From Candidatus Spechtbacterales bacterium (GTDB lineage Bacteria > Patescibacteriota > Minisyncoccia > Spechtbacterales > 2-12-FULL-38-22): DNA of 43,746 bases. Both the position numbers and the translations under genes were made by a program. The number at the start of each line of letters is the position of its first letter. The stretch's first letter is position 1. The notes beneath the pieces are model-generated. The model saw only the letters and a list, made by a program, of their open reading frames with translations, had not been told where the DNA came from and made no database searches. The stretch lies in assembly GCA_040879145.1 (NCBI GenBank), contig JBBDKX010000006.1:1-43746 (forward strand). The letters run 5' to 3'. Shown one piece after another: positions 15,924-21,943 of this stretch.

Positions 15924-16091
15924 TCAGTTGATGAGTTCCAGTGCCTCCCGCATCCAGACTCGTTGCTCCTTTGCCTTGTTCTGCCTCTTAAGAATGCGCT
16001 TGTTGCGCCTTCCTGTACCCTGCCGGTACGGACAGCAGTGATCGCCACAAAAGGGCTTATGCTTCTTGCCCAACATTCTGGTCTCGCTCAT
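15924..16091 (-). CDS. Small basic Cys-containing protein (55 aa)
   Basis: The ORF runs from ATG at 16091 to TGA and encodes a 55-aa basic protein beginning MSETRMLGKKHKPF, with C15, C19 and C20 (CGDHCCPYR) and an R/K-rich middle (GRRNKRILKRQNK). It has a good Shine-Dalgarno (AAAGGAGGG), its own promoter and its own terminator, so it is very likely real. Codon use (AAG, CTC, CGC, CTG) is clearly more G/C-ending than that of neighbours, suggesting recent acquisition, possibly from a phage. No family recognised. Confidence 0.72.
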   Translation of the reverse strand: MSETRMLGKKHKPFCGDHCCPYRQGTGRRNKRILKRQNKAKEQRVWMREALELIN

Positions 16092-16114
16092 TTACCCTCC
16101 TTTCTGCTGACGAG

Positions 16115-16142
16115 ATTATAACATATTTATTAAAAAAGTAAA
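16115..16142 (-). promoter_or_regulatory. Promoter of the 55-aa Cys-containing gene
   Basis: TATAAT (16115-16120) and TTTACT (16137-16142) on the minus strand are spaced 16 bp apart, with the start codon 23 bp downstream of the -10. Confidence 0.65.
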
Positions 16143-16171
16143 ACTCGCATCTGTTTTGAAATGTGGACAAT

Positions 16172-16654
16172 TTATTTGTCTCCCAACAACCTTCTGAACC
16201 TAAAAGCCCAGTATCTTCCATTTCTGCGCGCCCTCTTTTCATGAGGGCGTTTTAAATATATTTTTGAATGATCAAAACGGCCTTCATTTTCATACGCCCA
16301 CAAAAGGTGGTCAAGTTCATGTGCCAATATTCTCAACAAACGCTTTCTGGATCTTTTTCTGCTAAAAAACAGAATTCCTTTTTTGTTGGACATAACTCTG
16401 AGAAAAGTGACTCTCTTGTCGTAGTATGTGATGTGGTCACCCATTATAGAAAAGCGAAACGCTTGAATAAAATTTCCGGGGTTTAATTCCCTAAAAGGAG
16501 CAAAGGTAACGTTCAGAGTAAATGAATCTATACCATGTCTTAAAAAACGCGAGCTATGTTTTTTAAGATAAAACCCTACAACCTTTTCTATCTCTTCCTT
16601 GCTTATGTACCACGCCACTTTCTCCGTTCCAAAAAGAACAAGGCTAATATTCAA
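16172..16654 (-). CDS. Putative zincin-type metalloprotease
   Basis: This roughly 160-aa basic protein has an HExxH motif, HELDH (H112, E113, H116), in LLRILAHELDHLLWAYENEG, as in zinc metallopeptidases. No signal peptide or membrane segment is present. The start is uncertain. TTG at 16654 is the first start codon after an in-frame stop, but the strong AAGGAGG of its leader lies about 25 bp upstream. The leader (TTTTAGTTCATAGACAAGGAGG) matches the island pattern. No specific family can be assigned; the third zinc ligand was not identified. Confidence 0.62.
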   Translation of the reverse strand: MNISLVLFGTEKVAWYISKEEIEKVVGFYLKKHSSRFLRHGIDSFTLNVTFAPFRELNPGNFIQAFRFSIMGDHITYYDKRVTFLRVMSNKKGILFFSRKRSRKRLLRILAHELDHLLWAYENEGRFDHSKIYLKRPHEKRARRNGRYWAFRFRRLLGDK

Positions 16655-16734
16655 GTATTTTTTGCTATTGAAGGCGCACCTCCTTGTCTATGAACTAAAA
16701 TAAGAATACCAATAAATAATTCATCTTTCAAATA

Positions 16735-16759
16735 AAAACTCCGGTGCAAGCCGGAGTTT
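16735..16759 (-). terminator. Terminator of the 115-aa gene
   Basis: The hairpin aaaactccggt gcaa gccggagttt lies just downstream of the stop at 16781. Confidence 0.82.
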
Positions 16760-16780
16760 GAAACAAAATAATTTAAATAT

Positions 16781-17128
16781 TTATTTTTTCTGATTTGAAT
16801 CTTCTTTCTCGGTTTCTATCCAGTGCCGCCAAAATTCTTCATCAGGATATTTTTCCCTTACCATCTGAAGCCACTTTTCCGCTTTTTCACGCGGCATGTA
16901 TTCGCTATGTCCACTGTTTCCATTAAGCCTGTTTTCCCATGCCACCCTGCACATCTCACCGCTCATCTCTTTTTCTATGTCAGAGTTTGTTGTGGGCGCT
17001 TTTTCTTTTAGGGTTTCGGCGTCGGGCATGGGCTCTCCTTCCATATATTTTCCGGCAGGTGTTTCTCTTAAAGACTCTATAAATTCCTGCGGGCTTTCTT
17101 CGGAATTAAATTTTTCATGGTTTTTCAT
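16781..17128 (-). CDS. Hypothetical hydrophilic protein
   Basis: This 115-aa charged, mostly helical protein is rich in Glu and Lys (KAPTTNSDIEKEMSGEM, MPREKAEKWLQMVREKYPD) and has no membrane segment or known motif. There is no Shine-Dalgarno. A -10-like TAGAAT lies only about 8 bp before the ATG, so the message may be leaderless. A terminator follows. Confidence 0.65.
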   Translation of the reverse strand: MKNHEKFNSEESPQEFIESLRETPAGKYMEGEPMPDAETLKEKAPTTNSDIEKEMSGEMCRVAWENRLNGNSGHSEYMPREKAEKWLQMVREKYPDEEFWRHWIETEKEDSNQKK

Positions 17129-17145
17129 ACTTATTATTCTAACAC

Positions 17146-17171
17146 AAAAACCCTGCTAAAAAGCAGGGTTA
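17146..17171 (-). terminator. Terminator of the 70-aa membrane gene
   Basis: The hairpin AACCCTGCTTTTTAGCAGGGTT is followed by TTTT on the minus strand. Confidence 0.85.
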
Positions 17172-17175
17172 AAAA

Positions 17176-17388
17176 TTAAAGGGTTTTGTTTTTGCGATCA
17201 TGCAGCCAAATCCTGAAAAAGCTAACTGCTATTATTGGGAAGAACAAAATAAGAAGCAGTAGAAAGCCACATATCCAATGGGGGGGGTTGGGCAACTTCT
17301 CCTGGGAAAGAAATACAACGTGCATAAAAATCGAGGCGATAAGCTGAAACATTAAATAACCAAGCAGTATCAATACAACTTCCGGCAC
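17176..17388 (-). CDS. Small two-helix membrane protein
   Basis: This 70-aa protein has two hydrophobic segments (about 3-27 and 38-60) and a basic C-terminus (HDRKNKTL), suggesting a hairpin membrane protein with the tail inside. GTG start, supported by AAGGAGGAG 5 bp upstream. It is driven by the first copy of the shared promoter-operator module. Function unknown. Confidence 0.7.
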   Translation of the reverse strand: MPEVVLILLGYLMFQLIASIFMHVVFLSQEKLPNPPHWICGFLLLLILFFPIIAVSFFRIWLHDRKNKTL

Positions 17389-17504
17389 TTTCTCCTCCTT
17401 TTAAGAGCTAAAAACATAGTATCACAAAGGAAAACCTATGCAACTGGTAACATTCCAACATTCTCAAGAATATTAGAATGTTGTGTGTAAGGTGTGGGGT
17501 AAAT
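17389..17504 (-). promoter_or_regulatory. Promoter-operator-leader module, copy 1
   Basis: Read on the minus strand, it contains a 34-bp imperfect palindrome (17449-17482), -35 TTGCAT (17438-17443), an extended -10 TACTAT (17416-17421, 16-bp spacer), then TTTTTAGCTCTTAAAAGGAGG. It is clearly homologous to the modules at 18669-18805 and 19664-19800 but somewhat diverged. Confidence 0.75.
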
Positions 17505-17527
17505 AAAAAACCCCGCGTAGCGGGGTT
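17505..17527 (-). terminator. Terminator of the 122-aa gene
   Basis: The hairpin AACCCCGCTACGCGGGGTT is followed by TTTTATTTACCCC, the conserved start of the next module. Confidence 0.85.
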
Positions 17528-17544
17528 GGGAATTTCGTGGGAAA

Positions 17545-17913
17545 CTAAAGTTGCTCAAGAGATTTGACCATATCTTCAAAGCCTACTGAATTCGCATATT
17601 CAATTGCATCATTTAAATGGTCGCTGAATGCGGCGTCATTTCCTATTCTTAAATAAATAGCGGTTTCGGCTATAAGCAAAGCTATTTGCGCTCTTATATA
17701 ATCGGGGCTTGCTTCAACCTGATCTTCTGCAAACTCGCGCCATGCTTCGTATTTTTCTCCCGGAACTTCGGTGATTTCCTGCTCCAATTCCCTCATTTCA
17801 GGAGTTTCCTCAAAACCAGCCTGCACAGCCAGGTGTTCAAGGGTCTTTAGGCGTTCCTCTTTTTTCTCTAAAGAAGAATTATCTTGATTGTTGTATCCTT
17901 CAAAATTAAACAT
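17545..17913 (-). CDS. Hypothetical acidic helical protein
   Basis: This 122-aa protein is acidic and predicted all-helical (SLEKKEERLKTLEHLAVQA, IAETAIYLRIGNDAAF, DHLNDAIEYANSVGF), reminiscent of helical-repeat or TPR-like bundles, though no motif is definite. No Shine-Dalgarno is present. A -10-like TAAAAT lies about 8 bp before the ATG, again suggesting a leaderless message. It ends at its own terminator. Confidence 0.65.
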   Translation of the reverse strand: MFNFEGYNNQDNSSLEKKEERLKTLEHLAVQAGFEETPEMRELEQEITEVPGEKYEAWREFAEDQVEASPDYIRAQIALLIAETAIYLRIGNDAAFSDHLNDAIEYANSVGFEDMVKSLEQL

Positions 17914-17929
17914 ACATTTATTTTAACAT

Positions 17930-17959
17930 AAAAAAACCGCTGTGTTTCAAGCGGTTTTA
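17930..17959 (-). terminator. Terminator of the winged-helix-like gene
   Basis: The hairpin AAACCGCTTGAAACACAGCGGTTT is followed by TTTT on the minus strand and overlaps the gene's last codons. Confidence 0.8.
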
Positions 17960-18246
17960 TCTGACAATGCTTTTTTACCATCAGCAGTAATGCGGATTTT
18001 TCTGGAATCACCCGAAACAAGTTCAACCCAGTTCAAGTATTCTATCATCGGCTCAACTATTGATTCGAGTACAGCATGGCGACCCACCACATGGGAGTCC
18101 GCGCCCGCTGAAAATAAATCATGCCATCTTACATTAAAGTGATCCAGCACATCATTTTCTATCTGCCGACGAGTTAAACCTTGTTCATCTGCTTCGTTTA
18201 AAGATTTCAATATTGCTCTTCTGATTTGAAAAAGATTAATATTCAT
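17947..18246 (-). CDS. Possible winged-helix DNA-binding protein
   Basis: This 99-aa protein has a helix-turn-helix-like N half (LTRRQIENDVLDHF) and ends with ITADGKKALSDK, the strand-helix ending common in winged-helix regulators. No family assigned. It would be a candidate reader of the palindromic operator in neighbouring modules, but that is inference from proximity. It has the shared leader AGCTCTTAAAAGGAGG and its own terminator. Confidence 0.55.
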   Translation of the reverse strand: MNINLFQIRRAILKSLNEADEQGLTRRQIENDVLDHFNVRWHDLFSAGADSHVVGRHAVLESIVEPMIEYLNWVELVSGDSRKIRITADGKKALSDKTA

Positions 18247-18271
18247 CTTTCCTCCTTTTAAGAGCTAAAGT

Positions 18272-18297
18272 AAAAATAGCACCATGGGTGCTATTTT
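18272..18297 (-). terminator. Terminator of the 123-aa gene
   Basis: The hairpin AAAATAGCACCCATGGTGCTATTTTT lies between the stop at 18307 and the next leader. Confidence 0.85.
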
Positions 18298-18306
18298 GCA
18301 AGAGGA

Positions 18307-18678
18307 TTATGCATGTAAACTTTTATGACACGCTTTTTCGGCTATTATCGGCCAAAATATTTTTCCGCAAGGACACTTTTCAGACCTTGGAACTGAAACT
18401 TCAATTTTTTGACTGCGTTCAAATCCATCTTCTGTTTTTTCGTAAACATTTTTAAATATTCTTTGCGGATTACTTATCCGTCCGTGGCGACAACTCTCTT
18501 TTTCGTAAAAAGTAGAGTTTATAACAAAATCTACTTGAGCATCCTCATCGGTTTTCACATCCATCTTTTTATGCTCTATCATGTAATAGGTATTGTGCCA
18601 CTCGGAACCATCATCATAGCAAACGGGAACTAAGACCTCAATTATATACTCAACTTTCTTTTGAGTTTTTTGCTTCAT
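18307..18678 (-). CDS. Hypothetical protein with C-terminal CPCG motif
   Basis: This 123-aa protein has an N-terminal beta-rich part (EYIIEVLVPVCYDDG) and a C-terminal Cys/His cluster (KCPCGKIFWPIIAEKACH) that could bind zinc. The first codons (ATG AAG CAA A) lie inside the duplicated 137-bp module, so the promoter, leader and start of this gene are shared with the 55-aa gene at 19506. Function unknown. Confidence 0.68.
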   Translation of the reverse strand: MKQKTQKKVEYIIEVLVPVCYDDGSEWHNTYYMIEHKKMDVKTDEDAQVDFVINSTFYEKESCRHGRISNPQRIFKNVYEKTEDGFERSQKIEVSVPRSEKCPCGKIFWPIIAEKACHKSLHA

Positions 18679-18805
18679 CCTTCCCTCCTTTTAAGAGCTA
18701 AAAACATAGTATCACAAAAGAAAATCTGTGCAACCGGTAACATTCCAACATTCTTGAGAATGTTGGAATGTTATGTGTAAGGTGGGGATAAATTAAAACC
18801 CCGCT
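18669..18805 (-). promoter_or_regulatory. Promoter-operator-leader module, copy 2 (identical to copy 3)
   Basis: This stretch of about 137 bp is identical to 19664-19800. On the minus strand it begins inside the stem of the upstream gene's terminator and runs through TTTAATTTATCCCC. It then has a perfect 34-bp palindrome (18739-18772, arms AACATTCCAACATTCT), -35 TTGCAC (18728-18733), extended -10 TACTAT (18706-18711) and AGCTCTTAAAAGGAGG, ending at the third codon. Confidence 0.85.
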
Positions 18806-18817
18806 TTTGCGGGGTTT
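18795..18817 (-). terminator. Terminator of the ART-like gene
   Basis: The hairpin AAACCCCGC AAAA GCGGGGTTTT is followed by AATTTATCCCC. Its distal stem half is part of module copy 2. Confidence 0.85.
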
Positions 18818-18827
18818 AGGAATTAAA

Positions 18828-19415
18828 CTATGTTAAAAGTTCGTTAATTTTTTTTATTTTTTCACCTTGTGAGATATTAGTGTCCATATCAGAAACAGCT
18901 TTCAATTTATCTGCAGATAAAAGATCTTGCCACCGAACAAGAACCACATCATCTAAATTATTTTTTGTCCTATACGTTCCGGCACATTCTATCCACTGTT
19001 CTTCAGCCAAAGAATCAATTGCGTTACATATGCCTTTTTCACTAAAGTCGACTATTGTAAGACCGAACCGTGCATCTGCGAGACCGGCTATTTTTTCTTC
19101 CTGTTCTTTCAAGCTTAATCTCTCATCCAAAAAAACATGTAACAAGCTGTCATAATCTCTTTCAACTTTAGATGCATCAAGAATACTAACCTCAAACAAT
19201 GCTGTGCTATGAGAAGTTATCTCAGGATTCAACTCTATAAGAGCTGCCAACGCCAAAAATTCAGCTTGTCTGTAGTGGAACAAATAAATATACTCGGGAT
19301 CACCTTGAACCCCCAACCAAGTATTCCGCTTTCCTATCTTTGATCCCGGATGCAATCCTTTTTCTAATATTTCTCCAACATTCTCTTTGGGTGTAAAATG
19401 ATAAAACTTTACCAA
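18828..19415 (-). CDS. Putative ADP-ribosyltransferase-fold protein
   Basis: This roughly 195-aa protein begins VKFYHFTPKENVGEILEKGLHPGSK, a YHFT...N...IL..GL.P pattern typical of ART-fold proteins such as DarT-like and DUF7002-like families, then has WLGVQG and YIYLFHY. Family assignment is by resemblance only, and toxin activity is inference. TTG at 19415 is preferred because the AAAGGAGG is 6 bp upstream; the TTG two codons earlier abuts it. The leader is AGTTCGTTAAAGGAGG. No antitoxin-like partner is evident next to it. Confidence 0.5.
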   Translation of the reverse strand: MVKFYHFTPKENVGEILEKGLHPGSKIGKRNTWLGVQGDPEYIYLFHYRQAEFLALAALIELNPEITSHSTALFEVSILDASKVERDYDSLLHVFLDERLSLKEQEEKIAGLADARFGLTIVDFSEKGICNAIDSLAEEQWIECAGTYRTKNNLDDVVLVRWQDLLSADKLKAVSDMDTNISQGEKIKKINELLT

Positions 19416-19474
19416 TCTCAACCTCCTTTAACGAACTATTGCCAAAATATATTAAAAACCAAAAAATTGCAAGC

Positions 19475-19500
19475 AAAAACCCCGTTTTTATACGGGGTTT
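19475..19500 (-). terminator. Terminator of the 55-aa gene
   Basis: The hairpin AAACCCCGTATAAAAACGGGGTTTTT directly follows TGA-TTCCT. The same stop-plus-terminator context occurs at 20098-20129. Confidence 0.85.
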
Positions 19501-19505
19501 AGGAA

Positions 19506-19673
19506 TCACTTGTTTTTGTTATTTAGCGTTATGCCTATGGCCAAAAACGGAGTTATGTGCAAAGAAAAGACTGCTACCTTGTTTCCCTTTTTTGATATAA
19601 GAGTTGTTTTTGAAACAAATAAAAACCTGGTGCCGAATACTTTTGTATCAAATCCACCTTTTATTTGCTTCAT
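19506..19673 (-). CDS. Small hypothetical protein (55 aa)
   Basis: The ORF runs from ATG at 19673 to TGA and encodes 55 residues: a beta-like first half (GTRFLFVSKTTLIS) and a short hydrophobic stretch (AVFSLHITPFLAIGITL). It has a strong Shine-Dalgarno and the full promoter-operator module, identical to that of the 123-aa gene, with which it shares its first three codons. It ends AAGTGA before a terminator resembling that of the 66-aa gene. The regulatory context makes it likely to be expressed. No family recognised. Confidence 0.65.
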   Translation of the reverse strand: MKQIKGGFDTKVFGTRFLFVSKTTLISKKGNKVAVFSLHITPFLAIGITLNNKNK

Positions 19674-19800
19674 CCTTCCCTCCTTTTAAGAGCTAAAAAC
19701 ATAGTATCACAAAAGAAAATCTGTGCAACCGGTAACATTCCAACATTCTTGAGAATGTTGGAATGTTATGTGTAAGGTGGGGATAAATTAAAACCCCGCT
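19664..19800 (-). promoter_or_regulatory. Promoter-operator-leader module, copy 3 (identical to copy 2)
   Basis: It is an exact duplicate of 18669-18805, offset by 995 bp. The palindrome is 19734-19767, the -35 TTGCAC 19723-19728 and the -10 TACTAT with upstream TG 19701-19706. The palindrome ends 5 bp upstream of the -35, a position suited to an activator or a co-operative repressor. Confidence 0.85.
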
Positions 19801-19815
19801 GTTATACGCGGGGCT
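19791..19815 (-). terminator. Terminator of the 70-aa coiled-coil gene
   Basis: The hairpin GCCCCGCGTATAACAGCGGGGTT is followed by TTAATTT. The proximal stem strand differs from copy 2 while the distal strand is shared. Confidence 0.8.
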
Positions 19816-19821
19816 TGAGTG

Positions 19822-20034
19822 TTATTGTTCAAGATTCTTTTTTCTCTCCTCAAGTTCAATTCTTTTTTCTTTATTTTTCAACTCTCTTTCCTCAACTTTA
19901 TTTTCAAACCAGCCTTTTACGGCTTTATCCAATCTGGAGCCCCCAAAAAACATGCTCCAAAAAATGCTAATAAACAATGCTAATACAGCCAAAACAATAA
20001 TTAACTCAACAGCACTATCTAAAAAAGCGTCCAT
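19822..20034 (-). CDS. Single-pass membrane protein with coiled-coil tail
   Basis: This 70-aa protein has one N-terminal membrane helix (about 8-30, VELIIVLAVLALFISIF), then a basic linker and a charged coiled coil (KVEERELKNKEKRIELEERK). AAGGAGGAAG precedes the ATG, with the leader CAGTTCATTAAACAGGAAGGAGG. Function unknown; it resembles small anchoring or phage-lysis-associated proteins only in layout. Confidence 0.68.
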   Translation of the reverse strand: MDAFLDSAVELIIVLAVLALFISIFWSMFFGGSRLDKAVKGWFENKVEERELKNKEKRIELEERKKNLEQ

Positions 20035-20097
20035 ACTTCCTCCTTCCTGTTTAATGAACTGGTTATAATATAGCGCAAGATTTAAAAAATTTCAAGC

Positions 20098-20121
20098 AAA
20101 AACCCCGCTAGTGCGGGGTTT
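20098..20121 (-). terminator. Terminator of the 66-aa gene
   Basis: The hairpin AAACCCCGCACTAGCGGGGTTTTT follows TGA-TTCCC, the same 3' context as the 55-aa gene at 19506. Confidence 0.85.
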
Positions 20122-20126
20122 GGGAA

Positions 20127-20327
20127 TCACTTATTTGTTTCTTCTATCATATCCCGATATTCAACGTCTCCACCAAGCTCTTTATCAATTAGACACATCA
20201 ACTCTTCGTAGCGCTTGTTCTGGGGGTGGCGCTTCATCTTAGCTCCCCATCTGGTCCATGCCATGGCCCTGCAGGCCTCACGCAACAAACGCAAATCTTC
20301 TTTGCTAAGTTTTGAGATATCCAACAC
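20127..20327 (-). CDS. Small helical hypothetical protein
   Basis: This 66-aa helical protein (ISKLSKEDLRLLREACRAMAW, NKRYEELMCLIDKEL) has no recognised family. GTG start supported by AAAAGGAGG 6 bp upstream, with the canonical leader TTTAGCTCTTAAAAGGAGG and a -10-like TATGAT. Its stop and terminator context is shared with the 55-aa gene. Confidence 0.65.
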   Translation of the reverse strand: MLDISKLSKEDLRLLREACRAMAWTRWGAKMKRHPQNKRYEELMCLIDKELGGDVEYRDMIEETNK

Positions 20328-20379
20328 TTATTCCTCCTTTTAAGAGCTAAAGAAAGGATATCATAAAATTTAGGAAAAC

Positions 20380-20395
20380 AAAACCTTCGGGTTTT
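20380..20395 (-). terminator. Weak hairpin after the C39-like gene
   Basis: AAAACC CGAA GGTTTT is a short stem with a T-rich tail on the minus strand, and is a marginal terminator. Confidence 0.4.
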
Positions 20396-21041
20396 ACTTC
20401 TTTTTAAACACAACCACAACATCCTCATCTGTACCTTTTGACTTTCTTGCTTTATCAAAAACCTCTCTTTTAATTGGCATGTTTGCAGAACCATCCAAAA
20501 AGCCGGAGTTGTGTATGTAAACGTTATTTTCGTCGTAATCTACAACAGGCACAAAATGCCCCTGATATCCCGCATCTTCGCCTTTTACAATACTCCAGTT
20601 CAAAAGAACTATGGGAATACTGTTGTCACCTAAAAAACCGAGCAATTCATCAAGTTCCAAGCTTTGTTCATGCACGCTCACATTATTTTCTTTTGCTCGT
20701 TCCAGGCGTTCTTCCGAACTTCCTCTGTCAGAATCGCTGTACTTTTGGTAATAATCAAGTTCCTCATTCTCTGGATTAAAAACAGGGTGAGTTGAATAAA
20801 AATCAACCCCATACCCCAAAGAGGCCGCGGCTATTGCTATCTGAATGGTTGAAAGTGATTTGCCTTCCTTTGTTCCTGTCGCCTTTTCAAAAACATCTAT
20901 GCCCAGATCTTTGTCAAAATATGCAACTGCCATGCGTAAAACAGAGGGACCGCAATTCAAAGGCGTTGTCTGCTTAAAAAACGGCACTTCACGCTCATTG
21001 CTTTCCGATTTTTCCGCCTCATTTTTTTCAAAATTTTCCAT
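20394..21041 (-). CDS. C39-like cysteine peptidase domain protein
   Basis: This 215-aa protein has VPFFKQTTPLNCGPSVLRM (oxyanion Gln24, nucleophile Cys30), GHFVPVVDYDENN (His162) and VYIHNSG, the Q-C-H-(D/N) pattern of papain-like C39 peptidases. C39 domains usually cleave double-glycine leaders of exported peptides. Here there is no ABC transporter or signal peptide, so it may act on cytosolic or immature small proteins. A TATAAT lies only about 10 bp before the ATG with GGAGGT between, so the 5' leader would be very short. Confidence 0.75.
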   Translation of the reverse strand: MENFEKNEAEKSESNEREVPFFKQTTPLNCGPSVLRMAVAYFDKDLGIDVFEKATGTKEGKSLSTIQIAIAAASLGYGVDFYSTHPVFNPENEELDYYQKYSDSDRGSSEERLERAKENNVSVHEQSLELDELLGFLGDNSIPIVLLNWSIVKGEDAGYQGHFVPVVDYDENNVYIHNSGFLDGSANMPIKREVFDKARKSKGTDEDVVVVFKKK

Positions 21042-21055
21042 ACCTCCATTATACC

Positions 21056-21081
21056 AAAAACCCCATAAAGGCGGGGTTTTT
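21056..21081 (-). terminator. Terminator of the HAD-like gene unit
   Basis: The hairpin AAAACCCCGCCTTTATGGGGTTTT is followed by a T-run and lies between the gene ending at 21127 and the C39 gene. Confidence 0.8.
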
Positions 21082-21126
21082 GTTTTTCCCGTGTATTAAA
21101 ACTACTTTCATATTTTTTATGTATAT

Positions 21127-21510
21127 TTATAAGTTCTCACGCAAAAAACTTTCTAAGGCCTTGAGATCTTTTTTCTCCGGATCATAGTAATGTGTTTTAA
21201 TACCAACCGAGCAGGCGCTCTCTACCGCATCTCTGTTGTGCTCAAAATATACAACATCCGCAGCGCTTAAATTAAAGTGCTCAAGCATTGTTTTGTAATA
21301 CTGAGGGTCGGGTTTGTCAGGATCGTGCTTAAGCGTAAATACTTCGTAAGGCACTTTATCTAAGCCAAATTTTTGCATTTGCCCGTCATCTGCATTAGTT
21401 AAAATTATTTTTCTGTTCTCAAAACCTTCAAGCAGCTCATGCATTTCTTCAAAAATCTCCCCGCCTTTTATTATAAAAGTATTTACCGCGTCCACTAAAA
21501 TGGTTTTCAT
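21127..21510 (-). CDS. HAD-superfamily protein with degenerate motif I
   Basis: This 127-aa protein lacks a cap domain. The pattern matches HAD phosphatases: ILVDAVNTF (motif I position), IILTNAD (motif II), KPDPQYY (motif III Lys) and VYFEHNRDAVESACSVGIKT (motif IV position). In motif I the second Asp of DxD is Val (D-A-V), and motif IV has E-H-N-R-D. Phosphatase chemistry may therefore be altered or lost. It starts 18 bp after the ParB-like gene stop, so the two may be cotranscribed. Confidence 0.7.
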   Translation of the reverse strand: MKTILVDAVNTFIIKGGEIFEEMHELLEGFENRKIILTNADDGQMQKFGLDKVPYEVFTLKHDPDKPDPQYYKTMLEHFNLSAADVVYFEHNRDAVESACSVGIKTHYYDPEKKDLKALESFLRENL

Positions 21511-21528
21511 AAGTTTATTGTTTATTGT

Positions 21529-21924
21529 TTATTCTTTAGTAATATATTTATCCACCAATTCCTTAAATGAAAGGTTGATCTTTTGAGCTTCCTCTATACT
21601 GCTTTCATATTTATCAACCAGATCTTTATTCCTCTGTGAAATTGACTCTTTGTTCTCAGAGTTGGGAAGGAAATCATCCGCCGAGGCAGCCAAATAAACT
21701 TCGCATTCTTTTCCAAAAAACTCACAAACCGCGAGAAGATTGTGTCCGTCAATAGCAATATATGTATCAGGTTTACCAGGTTGTTTTCTTACGATCGGTG
21801 CAGGAGGCAGTGCGTCCAGTTTTCCTTCCTTATAACAACTTAAAATAAATTTGATCGTCCCCTCTTTTAAAAAATCTTGTGAGGGTTTTATAAATTCAGG
21901 CTTTAATTTAATTAATTTCCCCAT
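21529..21924 (-). CDS. ParB/sulfiredoxin-fold (ParBc-like) domain protein
   Basis: This 131-aa protein has the segment FIKPSQDFLKEGTIKFIL, PPAPIVRKQ and YIAIDGHNLLAVCEFFG, matching the strand-helix layout of ParB N-terminal-like domains, where the G-H-x-R loop is replaced by DGHNLL. A charged helical tail follows. No HTH is present, so it is not a chromosome-partition ParB. Stand-alone ParBc proteins are often nucleotide-binding or modification enzymes in accessory regions. Assignment is moderate. Confidence 0.58.
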   Translation of the reverse strand: MGKLIKLKPEFIKPSQDFLKEGTIKFILSCYKEGKLDALPPAPIVRKQPGKPDTYIAIDGHNLLAVCEFFGKECEVYLAASADDFLPNSENKESISQRNKDLVDKYESSIEEAQKINLSFKELVDKYITKE

Positions 21925-21943
21925 ATTTTTAAACTTTATTAAA

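Noticed and set aside
15463-20327. Chromosomal integron with attC sites
   Set aside because: No integrase gene and no RYYYAAC/GTTRRRY attC signature between genes. The shared sequences are promoters and terminators.
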